A stretch of DNA of 64,000 bases from Camarhynchus parvulus. Taxonomy: Eukaryota; Chordata; Aves; Passeriformes; Thraupidae. Below the pieces are notes generated by a model. It searched no databases, was not told the DNA's origin, and saw only the letters and a program-made list of their open reading frames with translations. The stretch covers positions 2,185,501 to 2,249,500 of the forward strand of contig NC_044590.1 in the NCBI RefSeq assembly GCF_901933205.1, in the 5' to 3' direction. This document shows, one piece after another, positions 21,518-34,618 of the stretch; within the stretch, counting starts at the first letter, position 1, and the number at the start of each line of letters is the position of its first letter. Made by a program: the position numbers and the translations under genes.

Positions 21518-22926
21518 AGCACCTGGTTTTGGGTGGAAAAAACACGCCATAGGTGTGTAAATATAAATATATTTATGTAGATGTTGAGATGCAGAGCAGC
21601 TCATTTTAAATGCAGTGCCTGAAGGAAGGGTGCAGGAAAGACAAAAGCCTCCTACATGATGCCTTGTTTCCTACTTTTTAGAGTGAAAACCAGTTTCAAC
21701 TGAATTATTTGAAGTTTTTAAAATAGTTATAATGGAAAGAAATCCAGAGTGGCTTACAAAACAGCTTCAAAAACTTACTGGGAAAAAGGAATCCTGAAAG
21801 GGAATGCCACTTTCTAGAGACTGAGATAACATTCCCTCTAGCATTCATTTGTGCCTGTTGCTTCATCTCAGTGCCACTGCCAACAAGTCAGTGTTTTCTA
21901 AAAGATTTCATTAGTAACCTCTGTGGAAAGCTATTTTTCCAAACACCAACAGGTAACAGCATTGTTCTACACCCACCTTTTAATGAAAGAACATATTGAC
22001 ATTTTTGCTGCTTGCCATAAAGCAGCCTGAGTACAGTTTTCAAAGGGTGAAAGCAGACACTTCTCTTGCTCTGAAATCAGTTGTCACTACAGTGACAGCA
22101 TGGCTTCAACAGCTGCCTGACAGGATTGACTCATGTGAAGGCTTTTGCATTATTTATTGTGATATAAGAGTATTATACCCTTGAATTTTTGATTATTTTT
22201 TTAAAGCTGGAATGCCCTGATCAATGTAGTAATTGCTACGTTTGTAAAAACTCACAGAAGCCTCCTTTTGATAAATCCTCACTAATGACATCCACGGATC
22301 TGAACAGCAGAAAGAGCTAAAATGCAAAACACTTTGAATGCAGCTTTGTGTAAAAGCTGCAGGGAGTCCGTAGAAATACCCACCTCTAAGTTCAGCAGCT
22401 GGAAGGAGTCAGATGTGTGTGGCAGAGAGGACTTTACCCACTGAGAAATAAATCTCCCGGGGCAGGACAATGTAAATGTCCTTCCTTCATCTCTGGGCTG
22501 CACTCAGGGGCTTGGTGCTCCTGCCCTGGGCACAGGAGAGCACCAGGGCTGTCTGCAACCCTCTCCAACCCCCTGGGTGTCAGTGCCATGCACAGCAAGC
22601 TCCTGCAGCTACACCAGTTCAGTCTTTGCCTCTGCTTTCTGCAGGAGCAAACCCACAAACGCTGCAGGTGCCTTCAGCCAGCTCACTGTCACCGAGCAGG
22701 GGCTGCTGCAGACACAGGCACGGGCAGTGGCACCACCAGTGCCAGGCTGAGAACCCCCAGAGCCATCCTAAAGGCTGCCTGGCACCTTTCTGGTACCTTG
22801 CTTTCAGCAGGAGGGGATCCCCAAACTCTCAGAGCCGTCTGATGCTTTCAAACATCTCCAAATTACATTTGATTTAAAACTCTCTGGTTTATTCCTTCTT
22901 ATTTTGGTTGGGTGGAGGTGCTGGGT
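21518..22926 (+). other. MC3R 3' flank, probable 3' UTR, possible poly(A) signal at 22447
   Basis: A/T-rich sequence without coding character. AATAAA at 22447-22452, about 930 bases after the stop, is the first canonical plus-strand poly(A) signal I see. The real 3' end is not known. Confidence 0.35.
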
Positions 22927-22980
22927 TGATGTTGTTGTTGTTATTATTATTGTTATTATTATTATTATTATTATTATTGT
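22927..22980. repeat. Trinucleotide microsatellite (GTT/ATT)n
   Basis: About 17 triplets: GTT repeats passing into ATT repeats with two interruptions. Confidence 0.95.
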
Positions 22981-24059
22981 GGTTGGTTTTTTTCTGGGAC
23001 TGCCCTCTGCCAGGTGAGAATCAGTTCATGAGACAGCTGATGCACCCAGAGCTCCCCCAGCTCCTGTGCCCCCAGTCCTGCCCCACACTGGTGCTGCTGT
23101 TTCAGTGGCTCCAGACCCAGCCCTGCTGCCTGTGGGGAGCCACATTTCCCACTCTGCACCTCCTGGCCTGTGTTTGATCCCCAGCATCCCACAGGAGCAG
23201 CCCCATCTCCCAATCTTATGGGCTGGATAATCCTCCTGGGGCCAAGAACCAGCTCTGCCTGTGCTCCAGCCACATTCTGTCCCACCACAAACCAACCCCA
23301 CATTCCCTACTTCTCCTGCCTTCTGATCACATCCAAAATTCCCTAATTGAATTCTCACTTCCTGTCATAATCACATCCCCCAGACTTCCCCCTTTCTAGC
23401 GCTCCCTCTGTTCCAACACTTACCCAACCCTTCATTTTAGAAAGGTTAAATTACAATAATAAAAAAAGCAAAACCTGACTGTGGAGCAGAGCAGGCACAA
23501 ATGGAAATTCTCCCTGTTTCAAGAAGAGACCAAAGACAATCCCACTGACTGGCAAAGCCAAAAGCTGTCAGCTTTATGTGTGTGTCACCCAGCCCAGCTC
23601 AGCTGTGTCCTGCTAGCCCAGCCTGTCACACCTTGCAGCAGCTGATGTGGCACATGGAGATGAAATCAGCATGGGGAACCACAAAACTTCTGTGGTGTGC
23701 AAAGGCTGTGCCTATGTGTTGTAAAAAATCTCTGCTTTTTCTCAGTGTTCTGTATCCCTACACTCTGGAGCATGGTTTGCCACGATGTTCTCCGTCAGGT
23801 TATTGTGTATTTAGCTCTTGTTGCACCTGATGTCCTCCTTATTTCTCTCATGTCCTACTTTCTTCTCCTTTAAAAGCAATTTTAGCAGGACTGATTCATA
23901 CAGTGCTTTGCCTCTAAGCAAAACATACTCTGCTGAATAAAATCTGGAGAGATCACTGGGAATCATGTTTGCTTCTGTCAGAGCACCACACCCAGCAAAC
24001 CAGTCTGGGGGCTCACACAACTGAAAACAGAGCCTAACACTGGGGAAAAGCCTCTTCAT
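22981..24059. other. No gene recognised
   Basis: Mixed-composition sequence with no open frame of protein character and no CR1 signature. The stretch 23010-23420 is rich in CCC and short pyrimidine runs. Confidence 0.5.
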
Positions 24060-24175
24060 TCAGAGAATCATGGAATGGGTTGGGTTGGAAGGGCCCTTGG
24101 TCAGCCAGTGCCCCCCCTGCCATGGGCAGGGACACGTCCCACTGCCCCAGGCTGCTGCTGGCCTGGAACGCTTCA
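24060..24175 (-). mobile_element. CR1 LINE 3' terminus, antisense
   Basis: Starts AGAGAATCATGGAATGGGTTG, then GGTTGGAAGGGCCCTTGG, CCATGGGCAGGGACACGT and CCCACTGCCCCAGGCTGC, the reverse complement of the CR1 end. Confidence 0.88.
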
Positions 24176-24483
24176 CAAAAATGAGGGGGAAAAGCCAAAT
24201 TTTCAGTGCCATGTGCAGGAAGAGAGTCCATAAAACCCCCCAAAGATCCCTGACCCCTTGTGGCACCAGGTTATCCAGGAGGGGAGGTGGGTTTGCTCAG
24301 CCCCAGGGTTTGTGCACACCCTCAGCTCTGAGCCCTGCTCTGGAGTTCTGTGGGGCACTGATGGATCCGGGGCTGCAGGGTCACAGCAAGGCTGGCCCTG
24401 CTGGGAGGGGAAACAGGGAAGGACCACGGGGCTGCACCCCAAACCAGCAGTGAGAGAGGGAATACTCACAGCTACAGAGCCGG

Positions 24484-24856
24484 GGGGGAGGAGAGGGGAA
24501 AGGGGAAAGGGGAAAGGGAAAGGGAAAGGAAAAAGGGAAAAGGGGAAAGGGAAATTGAAGGGGAAAGAAAGGGAAAGGGAAAGGGAAAGGGAAAGGGAAA
24601 GGGAAAGGGAAAGGGAAAGGGAAAGGGAAAGGGAAAGGGAAAGGGAAAGGGAAAGGGAAAGGGAAAGGGAAAGGAAAGGGAAAGAAAGGGGAGAGGGGAA
24701 AGGAAAGGGGAGAGGGGAAAGGAAAGGGGAAAGAAAGGGAAAATAAAACAGAAAAGGAAGGGGAAAGGAAGAGAGAAGGAAAGGGGAAAGGAAGGGGAAA
24801 GCAAAGGGAAAAGGAAAGGGAAAAGGGAAGGGGAAAGGAAAGGGAAAAGGGAAGAA
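24484..24856. repeat. Polypurine hexamer tract (GGGAAA)n
   Basis: About 370 bases containing almost only G and A on the plus strand. The core near 24560-24675 is a nearly perfect (GGGAAA) array; the flanks are degenerate GGGGAAA and AAAGGAAAGG. A homopurine mirror-type tract like this can form triplex DNA, and its G runs can form quadruplexes. All long frames across it (Gly-Lys/Arg-Glu or Phe-Pro repeats) follow from the periodicity and are not genes. Confidence 0.97.
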
Positions 24857-25133
24857 CAGGGCTGCACTGCAACCAGTAGGACAGACATAAACATTTTGAT
24901 GAGAGGGGAGCCCTGAAGTGATGCTCAGCCACCGCCAGGGTCAGAACTCCAGCAGGACCCACCCAGGGGGCACAGAGCCATGGGCAGCGCCCAGCCCAGG
25001 CCCTGCCCAGCCCTGCAGCCTCGGGCTGTGCTCACAGCATCCAAACCCAGGGCAGGACCCCTCTCACCTGCTGCAAGCAGAGCAGCATTTCCAGCTGGGA
25101 ATCTGCCCCTGGGCAGGGCTGCAGTGGAATGCC

Positions 25134-25258
25134 ACCACTTGTATACCAACATACAATCACCACTTGTATACCAACATACAATCACCACTTCTATATCAAC
25201 ATACAATCACCACTTGTATACCAACATACAATCACTACTTCTATATCAACATATAATC
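25134..25258. repeat. 25-bp minisatellite, five copies
   Basis: Exactly five 25-base units of ACCACTTGTATACCAACATA plus CAATC. Two unit types alternate (GTATACC and CTATATC) in the order 1,1,2,1,2. Confidence 0.95.
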
Positions 25259-26042
25259 TGCTCATAATAAGAAATGTTTCTTCCTCGAGGAGAGTGCTGG
25301 GCTGACCAAGATATGCGCAGTTTCCGCCCAGATGGTCTAAGAAATGGCAGGCTAAATGATATATTTTGCATCTAAAGGTATCATTATTATGGATTTATTG
25401 AGTCCGTTTTTCTGCAGGAAAATCAAGAAGTTCACAGACACTGTAGGATTGCCATTTGCTCGAAGATGTGCTAGGAAATCCTCATATATTTAAGACAAAT
25501 ATTTGAATTCCCAGCAACATGAGTTATCCTGCTAAGTCAACTCCACACAGCATATTCTGCCAATTACAGGCAGATTTGTTTCTTTCACATTAAATTCAGC
25601 ACTGTGCAGGCAATTTCCCCATCAATAAGTGTCTAAATATTTTATAATTGACAGCATTTGTATTAATGGGCAAATAACCAAGTGAGGCACAGAACTCTGC
25701 AGTCAAACAAGGCCATTGTTCAGGCCATGGGTACAGACATTGCATTGCCACTGAAATAAGAAGTTTCTATTTGTTGAGGCCTGGGTGGGGACCAGGGTTT
25801 GGTGTTTGGTGGCTTCACCTAAACCTAAATTTGAGAGGAAGCCACGGATGGGGTGTCACAAGAGACACTGCAAACCCCTTTGCTGTTTGCAGCCCAGTCT
25901 CAGCTCCAGAGCCCTGGGGCAGCACGAGGGACACCAGGGGACCAGCAGGGGCACAGCAACTGTTCCACAGCTCCCTGCCCCACACCCAAGGGGAAAATCC
26001 ACTCTTATGGCATGATTCAAGGCTTCAAAGTGAAATAGAGGT
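25259..26042. other. No gene recognised
   Basis: A/T-rich sequence, partly of even texture (25300-25760), with no repeats or coding frames that I can identify. Confidence 0.45.
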
Positions 26043-26235
26043 GGTTAAATGGGATATTGGGGAGGAATTCTGCCCTGGGAGGGTGCCCAGAGCAGCTGTG
26101 GCTGCCCCTGGATCCCTGGCAGTGCCCAAGGGCAGGGCTGGGAGCACCTGGGACAGTGGGAGATGTCCCTGCCATGGCAGGGGTGGCACTGGGTGGGATC
26201 TGAGGTCCCTCCCAACCCAAAGCATTCCATGATCC
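26043..26235 (+). mobile_element. CR1 LINE 3' terminus, sense
   Basis: GGGATATTGGGGAGGAATTC, CAGAGCAGCTGTGGCTGCCC, CTGGATCCCTGGCAGTGCCC, CCATGGCAGGGGTGGCACTG, and a final CATTCCATGATC. Confidence 0.92.
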
Positions 26236-29200
26236 CCCAGCCCTGCCTGCAGCAGGAATGTGAACACACCACAGCTCCTCCTGGCAGTGCCGTGCAGATT
26301 TTCCTCAGCCCAGGGCGAACACGTCTAAGGGAAGATCAGGTGAAAAAGAGAGGCAAGAGAAGGCTGGGTGGGGACAGAGTGTGAGCAGGTGAGCAAAACA
26401 GCCCTGGGTGCACGTGGGGATGTGTGGGATGTGCGAGAGGGCCAGGCCTGAGGGTGAATGTCTTTGGTGCCAATCAGGACACAACAAGTGTGAAATCAAG
26501 AGTCTGCAGCTGATTGGGACAGACTTTTTCCTTGTTCCTGTCTGAGCTCCCAAAGCCTGCACGTTACTGCTGTCTTCAGCCTTCAAGACCAAAGAACCTC
26601 TTCACAAAGCCCTTGTCTCTCAGAGTGAGTCTGAGCTTATCCTTCACTCGGGCAAGACACCAGGCCTTGCACTTGCAGCCTTTCATTGCCTCTACTTAGA
26701 GTCAATTATGTGCTACTTGTGAAGTTTGCCTTTAGTAATCTTAAAATTGTACAGCATGTACTTGGAAAGGTCTAAATCTAAATCAAGGACTCGTAATTTC
26801 AGGGTTTGAAATGGTGCAGGGACAGTAAATAAATGTCATCTTTCATTTTCAAATTTCTCTGCGTGAAAGGAACTGACTTGGGGAATCCAAAACTTTTGGC
26901 AAAACAAAACAAAAAGGAGGCAGGACCAAATATGAGGCGTGCTGTAAATTTATTTTCAAGAAAGTAATTAATGTGTTTGAACATCCAGCTTGGTGTACAA
27001 AACTTAACCCAAACACTTCACTGATGTCATCACAAAGGGAACTGCGTTGTCTTTGATGTTTATGTAACAGAATTTACATGTATTCCTCCTGAAGGACAGC
27101 TGTGTGTGTCAGTGAAACAGGGGCTGTTTAAAACCACAAATCAAGGCAGAATACCAACGCCTGCATTGTGCTGTGACCTGAACACTCAGCTCCAGGGGAA
27201 GGCAACAGCAAAAATGGACACAAAGCCCACCAATGAACACCAAAGCAGTGCTAAAACAGATCTTTTTTTTAAAGCAGAATCAGCTACAATTCTCTAAAAT
27301 CAGTTTTCCTCCTCGGTTTGTTTAAGCTGACAGGGACACCAACCAACCAGGGCTGGATGAGGCTGCTTTGGGTCTGTGGCTGCCACTCTGTGCCCCTTGC
27401 CAGGCACACCCCGGGCAGGCTCTCTGCCCTCTCCCTGCTCCTCTGCACTCCTCAAATGAAACTCAACAGGTAAATAACTCCCCCCATTCTCTCAGTATTA
27501 TTTGGCAGTGCTTCCCTGTTTAATGCTGGAAGTCTTAAAAAAACCCCAATAATCCATGTGTAACGTGGCACAAAGCTGCCATGCCATAAATAAACCTACA
27601 GCTGTGTGGCTCCACTTGCTGGGATGTCATTCCTATTCCCAAAAGAATGCAGATGTGTGCCCAGGAGGAGCTCTGAGCATCTTCCTCTTGGCAAATCCAC
27701 TTTGGAGAGGCCAGAAGTAAACATTTAAAATCCACCCAGGTAAATTCAATCAGCCAGCATCAACCCACAGGGGATTCTTCAAGAAATCAAAGCTCCCTTT
27801 GATTAAAATGAGAAGCAGCAGAAAAATGTGCACTGAGACACAAGTTAACAGCTCCTGTTAAATCAGGAATTGTGTGTATTTGTAGACAAAGGGACAGTTG
27901 CACATTTCAGTGGTAAAAAGCTTTTACTAATGAGCCATTGTTCTCTTTGGCTACCTGCATTTAGATTAAAAAACCTTAGGGGTTTTGCTTTTAACTAAGC
28001 AAGAGAAGTTGAAACTGAAATGATTTCCAACTGAGAACAAGTACAAGTGGACTTGTGGGTGTAAAAACAGTGCAAGCATTGTTTCCATCACTGATTCATG
28101 GAATTTAGCCTTTCTGTGGATGGTCTGAGATGAAATTTGATAAGTCTATCCTATTGTTACTGTTATTTGTTCTTAACACAAATATCTTTAAAATAGGAAC
28201 CACACATCATAAATTCTGTTACAAAGATAATAACTAGTAAATACTAAGTTTTAAATGCTGGGAAAATGGGAATGACATTGGAAACAAGCAAAATATCATA
28301 GAACAGTACATTTTTATCAAGAGATAAAGGAGTGTTCTTTCTTTTTCATAATTTCTATGAGTGGGTAATAAACAGGTACAAAATCTATTAAAATTTAGCC
28401 AGGCATACATGGAGTCAGACAGGGCACACATAAGTGACTAAATATTCTTTTTAAAAACCAATTCACCAAGCAGAAAAAACATGATGTTCTCCAAGTTTCA
28501 CTTCATTGTTTTCTTTTCTCATATCATATTACGTAACTTGGTTTGGAATCGATTTCTACCTTCTCTGGTTGTTTATTTGGCAGCTTCACCAGGAGCTGAC
28601 ACACCACTGTGACTTCTCCTTGTAAAGAGTTTTTTCTCTTGTATTAAAATACCTCCTTTGCTGGCTGACAGGAAAAGCTACAGCAGCTGCACTTCCCATG
28701 CTCGGCTATTTCCAGAGGCAAACACAGAAATGAGGCAAGGGAACATTTGCCTCCACTCTGTTCCCTTAGCAAGAAGATTTCCTATTATTTTATCTACCAC
28801 TGCTGATTCCCAAAAGGAAAACCTCCAAAAGATTCCAGAAAATTTTGCCCTGTGGCTTTGGCCTTTCTATTTTGGTGTTGTTAATTTGTGTTAGCTAAGA
28901 ACATATTGTACTTGTAAGGGTTAAATGACAAATAAGCCAATAATCCTTTCAAACTTAAAACACAGACATTTAAAGCACCCAAGACCAAATAACAAATTTC
29001 AATAACAAATAACAATTTATTTTTTTTTGTTCCAATAACAAAAAATATTCTAACAGGTACCTCGGTTCTGTGTGATAGCACAGGCACAGTGAAAATCAAT
29101 GCTCTCCTTCAGAATGGAACTCATTATTTCTCAGGCAGGGTGGATTTTAAATATCATCTTTTGACCTCCGTGCAGCTCCTTACCAGAATCCAAGAGCTGT

Positions 29201-32200
29201 TAAATTACTGACAGGCTGAACGAAGGAGAAATATTCAAGCCCAGCCCAATTATTATGTGCAAAGCAATATGTGGAGAGGTGTTGGATTTCCCACTGGGCA
29301 CCTCAGGTTTGCTTTTCTTCAGGAAAGCTGCAGAAAGGGCTTTGCTTTCCTCTGGTTGATGCCTTGCAGACCAAAGTGGGACTTAAGTGGTACCATGGAC
29401 AGAAGGAACGGGATTTCTGATTTAGCCACCAAAACCTGCTGCTCAGGAGATCTCATCCTGGAGGGGAGATATCACAGAATATGTAGGGGACCCCACACCT
29501 TCATCAAAGTCAAATAATGGAACTGGAAAAGTTGGCAGGGAGGATATTTAGCGCAGGGAACAGCATTTTCAAGAGAGAGCTCAGGGAGCAGAATTCCCTG
29601 GGAGAGCTGGAGCTGTGTGACAGTTTTGTGCTTTGTTTTCTTAAGTGCTGTCCCTTTGGAAGTTCTCCTTAATGAAAAATTATTCAACTATCCTGAAGTA
29701 ATGCTTTCCTTTTAATGTGATAATTACTACCAATTTGCTGTCTAACTGCTGAGCAGAAAAGGCAAATAACTTCTGAGGCATATGCACAAATATTGCTATT
29801 GGGAAAATTAAATCACTGCTGGACTGCCTCCTTCTTTGCCCTGTTGGGAGCTGGAATGAGCAGGACATGCAACACAAGGTCTAATATTACTTTTTCTGAA
29901 GAGATAAGTGCATCTGGACAGCTCTGTAAATGGTGAGCAAGAGCCCTCCACGATCAAAACCACCACATCAAAGAACCTGGAGCAATCTGATATTCTCAAT
30001 AAAGGCAAAGATGGAATTAACTAAGAATACAGCTCCCACATTGAAGCAGCAGTGAATACAAGGTCATTAAGCCATCTGCATAATCAGTGAGCATGTGTTA
30101 AAAGCAAAAAGTAATTTCTGTAAGGGAGAAAAGTCTGGAAAAAGGCCTTTTCTGATTGAAAAGTTGTAATTGTTCCCAAAAAAATTGCTTGGCACGCTCA
30201 TGTTAATGCTGTAATGAATGGATTTCAAACTTCATTTTGTTTTCTTTGTGGATCCAACAGAGCCTTGTCCAGTGTGCTGGAAGCTGGCTAATCACACCCA
30301 CTCTGGCTGGATATTTATGGGGTCTAAGTAGTCAAAATGGGCATTTTCACATCCTGCAACTGGTAGCTCACAGTGAAAAATAGCAGAAGAACCATCCAGT
30401 CATCATGAGTTATAGATGCATTTATACATATATATATATATGCATTTATACCTGTGTATGTACAAGCCATGTTTCATTTTCCTTATGAAGCCACACTTGG
30501 AATCAGTGGCTGACAATTCACAGGAAATCTGGAATTACCTGGGGTTTGCAGTCGCATTTGTTCCTTGCACATATGAAAGTTGTTTTTGTTCCTGTTGCTT
30601 TAATGAGAATTTAAGCACCCTCAGTTCTGCTGCCTTACACCCAGCTAGTTTCAATTAAAATGTGGAAAACAAACGAGATCCACACATTTACACGGGTCGT
30701 TTGAAGAGAAACTGGCACAAAGCAATTTATAATTTACTTGGAAAGATGAACCAAGACCAGGAGCAGGAGCAGGATCAGGCTCTCCACAAAAGCCCTGTCC
30801 TGCAGGAGGGCCTGGATTCAAGCAGCTCCCATCAGCAGTTCTGCCTTCTCCACCAGGCCACAAGTGTTTATGGACTCAGTGTTTCCCTGAGATTCATGCT
30901 GATCAACTCTGGAAGGAAATCAGCATTAGGAAGCAGAACAACAAATAATTGCCACAGACCAGTACTGCAAAACAGCCAATTTGACTGAGATTCAAATGAA
31001 AAATTACTATTACTCGGCCTTCATTTGCTATCTGCTGTATCAGAAGCTGTTATTAATCATATTCCCAGTCCAGACTCCAGAAATAATACAGTTTAATACC
31101 CAGCAGGAAGTGATACATTGACATAATCACCAGAGTGTACATGTTTTGGCTGAATAATTGCTTTCTTTCGAGGGAGGAAGATTATGGCCCATCACAATTC
31201 TTGTTTTTGACAAAAAACTTCCTTTTAAACAGACACCACTATGGGAAGAGTCACTCAAGTGGAAAAATATAAGTATTGGATGGAACAGTGCACATTAAAT
31301 GGCAATTAGAGCAATTCCTTATTAAAAGCCAAGCCCAAACCAAACCACAAACCCAAGACAAATTACAAATCAATTACCTCTTGCTGTCAAGCACAAGATA
31401 ATTAAAGCTTTCTTGATGCCACACTGTGAGAGACTGGCAGGGGTTTTCTAGTCTGAAAAATGCTGCAAGCTCTGGCTTGTTACACTGGCCCACTTCAGTA
31501 ACAAAAATGCTTGAGAATGTCCAAAAGCTGCTCCCAAAATCTGGCAGAGGGCTTCCCAGAGGGCTCAGGGTGCTGCTGGCAGCCTCACTGGGAGAAGAGC
31601 CCCTGAGCAGTGGGACTGGGAGCAGCTACAAGCCACAGCAGCAATGCAAGTGGCCCATTGGTCACTATGTGGTGTGGCTGCTGAAATGCAAATATCTACA
31701 ACTCCAAACTCTCCATTTACATTCTCCAAATAAAATTAAACAGCCACTGCTGGCCATGGACATTGAAGGAAGTGTCCACGGAGAATGAATGGGAGGAAAA
31801 ACATTTCCAGTGCATCAGCACTTCTTATATCATCAGTGATTCTTTTCGTGCTGCTTTTATTGCCTTGGATGGTGGCACTGGCATCTTCCCTGTGCGCCCT
31901 CAGGAAGCAGATTTGTGCTTTGGCTGGCCCCTGGCTGCTCTCGTTTGTGACGTGCTGCCACAATTCCACATCCGTGCCTCTCATTCTCCTGTTCCTGTTA
32001 GAAAATGGGGGAGTTTGGACAATAGATGATTGTTCTCTCTCTGGGGGGCTCCTGCAAAGACAAAAAAAACAGCTGTGAGGCTCACAGTGGTGTTTCTGAA
32101 CAGTGGGAAGAGATCATCCCAAAAGCTCACTCTGATTTACCCTGGCTGTGCCAGCCTGATCACATTTTCACTGCAGCCATGCTGCCACTTAAAAGTTTGC

Positions 32201-33968
32201 CATAATGCACTGGAAAGGGATTTTTTTTCCTCCTCCATATAAAAGGAAGGAAGACTGGAAAGATCCTGCTACATCTGTAATCAAAAGCAGACTTCACACA
32301 CTTGTTAGCAAATTTCATTACACGTTTCAAAATGACCAAGACAGGATTTTGTGATTACTGCTGCAAGCACTAGGTCTGAGAAGAGTGTTAAATAGTTAAA
32401 GGAGGAAGGCTTGTGCCACACATGGTAAATATTTCATGCTGAATTTATCTAAGAGACCTCTTTTCCTCAATACCTTGTTCCAGCTGGCAGCTTTCCACAC
32501 AGGTTTGAGGTAACTCAGTTCAAGAGGGGCTGCAGGAGAATTCCTGTTGGTAGAGCAAGTGGGGAGGCCCAAAGCAAGAGGCTCCTCCAGCCCCTTCAGA
32601 ATCTGAAGAATCAACCATTTTCCTGCCCCTTCCCGAGGCTTTTGATTGTTTTTGATGTTTAGAGCTGGACTTTGATTGCCTTTGATGTTCAGAGGCAGTG
32701 TGGGGTTCACAAGTAGATGAGCTTAAAGCACCCTCACCATTATTGATCCAACCTCAGTAATTCCATGGCTCTACAAACTCCCCCTGACAGCTGTTCCAAG
32801 GGGTTACATCCTCTTTGTTCCCCATCCACCCTGATGGTGCAGCTCATGTCTCAAAGCTGGGGCCATGCCATGCCAAAGACCAGCAGCTCCATGTCAGAAC
32901 TGGGAACAGCTGTAATACAAATACTAATTTAATTTAGAGGCTTAATATTTTCCTCTCTTCAGTTCTCTTCTCCTCCAGGAGATGAATTTGTGTTTTATGA
33001 AGGTATTTTTACAAGGGTGTAACCACAGAGTAAAACAGGACACACCAAAAGTTCCAAGAACCACGAACACTCAGTTCTTTCCTTTCCTAGGACCTATTGG
33101 CACAAAAGGATGGTGTGGGTTTTTTTTCATCTTCTCACCTCTACTATCAATAGCAAAGATCATCCTCACAGCAGTTTCAGAGGAGGAGGTAACTGGAGGA
33201 CATAACACAGCACTGTTTTCAAGGAAAATTGTTTTCAGGTACCGGTGAAGCACCATCAATACATTAATCATGGTTGTGCTGACACAGCCAGGCAGGCACA
33301 GCCCTCCAGCAGTGCTCTGCTCAATGGCAGGTGCTGGGGCTGCTTTTGTCATCCTTGAATATATAAATCACAAGCTAATATTTCTGATTATTCACAGAAA
33401 AACTTCTCAGTGTCCACCTGGTGTTGGTGACACAATCTAAGACCAGCATGTAGGAAGCAGAAGCAAAGATAAACAATTCCCGCAGATTGTTTTTCATTAT
33501 GGTGAAGACAGGATTCTTGATGGAAGCTTCAAACCAAGCACTACTTGGATAACCACGGAAAAATTAAAGCTGGGGAAATCTTTGCAGCCATTCAGTTCTG
33601 CAGCCCAGCACAAGAAATTCACCTGCACAAGAAGAAAACCAGGGGTCCTTGCAGTGCCAAGCGTGGGTAAAATGTGCTCCAGCCTGAGCAGCTGGGCAGG
33701 AGCTCAGTTTTGGTGGAGCTCTGGGATCCATCCAGGCCTTTGTGCAGGCTGGGTCATGGCAGCCTGGGAGTCACCCCTTGAGGGAACCAGAGCTGGATCC
33801 GTGTCCCTGCCTGCAGCTCCTCCAGCTCCTCTCATCAGCACCGGCCTCAAGGCAGGAACAGCCTGCTGGCCTTGCACTGAGAGTTCCCTGCTTGGAGAGG
33901 GAACAGGGAGTCCTTGTCCTGGTCTGCTTACAGAGACAGGCACCCCAGCATGCAGGGACAGTGTGCAG
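26236..33968. other. Gene-poor interval between MC3R and FAM210B, part 1
   Basis: No gene, RNA gene or clear transposon is recognised across these 7.7 kb. Small features are a (TA)-rich run at 30427-30442 and poly-T near 29019. Open frames stay below about 120 codons and lack protein character. Confidence 0.5.
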
Positions 33969-34045
33969 GGACACTGTGCTGTGACAATGGCACTGTGCTG
34001 TGACAATGTGCTGTGACAATGACAATGTGCTGTGACAATGTGCTG
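33969..34045. repeat. 12-bp tandem repeat (TGTGCTGTGACAA type)
   Basis: Five to six imperfect units of GTGCTGTGACAAT, with one internal GACAAT doubling. Confidence 0.85.
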
Positions 34046-34334
34046 TATCCCTTTGCTCTATGGAGACATGGTGCTTCAATATTAACCACCAAAACTGAGG
34101 AATTTCTGTTATCTTGCTCAGGATTTTTACTGTCCAATGTACAATCCTTAACTGCAAATTTACAGCTTTCAGAAACCTTCCAGAATCACAAATGCACGGT
34201 AAGAGAACTTTTTTTTTTTTGTTTTGTTTCATGGTATCTAAAGATAAAATAATTTTTCATGAAGAACTCGAGTGTTAATCCTTCCCCATGTCTTGTAGAT
34301 GAACTTTATTCTCTTTTGCAGTATCTAAAGGGGC

Positions 34335-34618
34335 TTCAAGAGAGCTGGAGAGGGACAGGGACAAGGACAAGGAGTGACAGGGGAATGGCTTCAAGCTGAC
34401 AGAGGGAAGACTGGGATTAATTACAAGGAAAAAATTCTTTATTAACTCAGAGGGTGGCGATGCCCTGGCACAGGTGCCCAGAGCAGCTGTGGCTGCCCCT
34501 GGATCCCTGGCAGTGCCCAAGGCCAGGCTGGACAGGGCTTGGAGCAGCCTGGGACAGGGGAAGTTCAGGGGGTGGCGATTCCTTTAAGCTCCCTCTCAAA
34601 GCAAATCATTCTATGAAT
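34335..34618 (+). mobile_element. CR1 LINE 3' fragment, sense
   Basis: Starts in the more 5' segment (GAGAGCTGGAGAGGGACAGG, GGGGAATGGCTTCAAGCTGA) and reaches the terminus through CAGAGCAGCTGTGGCTGCCC and CATTCTATGAAT. Confidence 0.9.

Noticed and set aside
20522..21604. 360-codon minus-strand frame opposite MC3R
   Set aside because: It is the antisense shadow of a GC3-rich coding exon: His/Asp/Gln-rich low-complexity product with no family resemblance.
24258..24962. Long frames of Gly/Lys/Arg/Glu or Phe/Pro repeats
   Set aside because: Direct translation of the hexamer polypurine tract in its different frames.
25134..25258. Evenly spaced 25-bp units considered as a CRISPR-like array
   Set aside because: Units are contiguous without unique spacers, and the host is a vertebrate.
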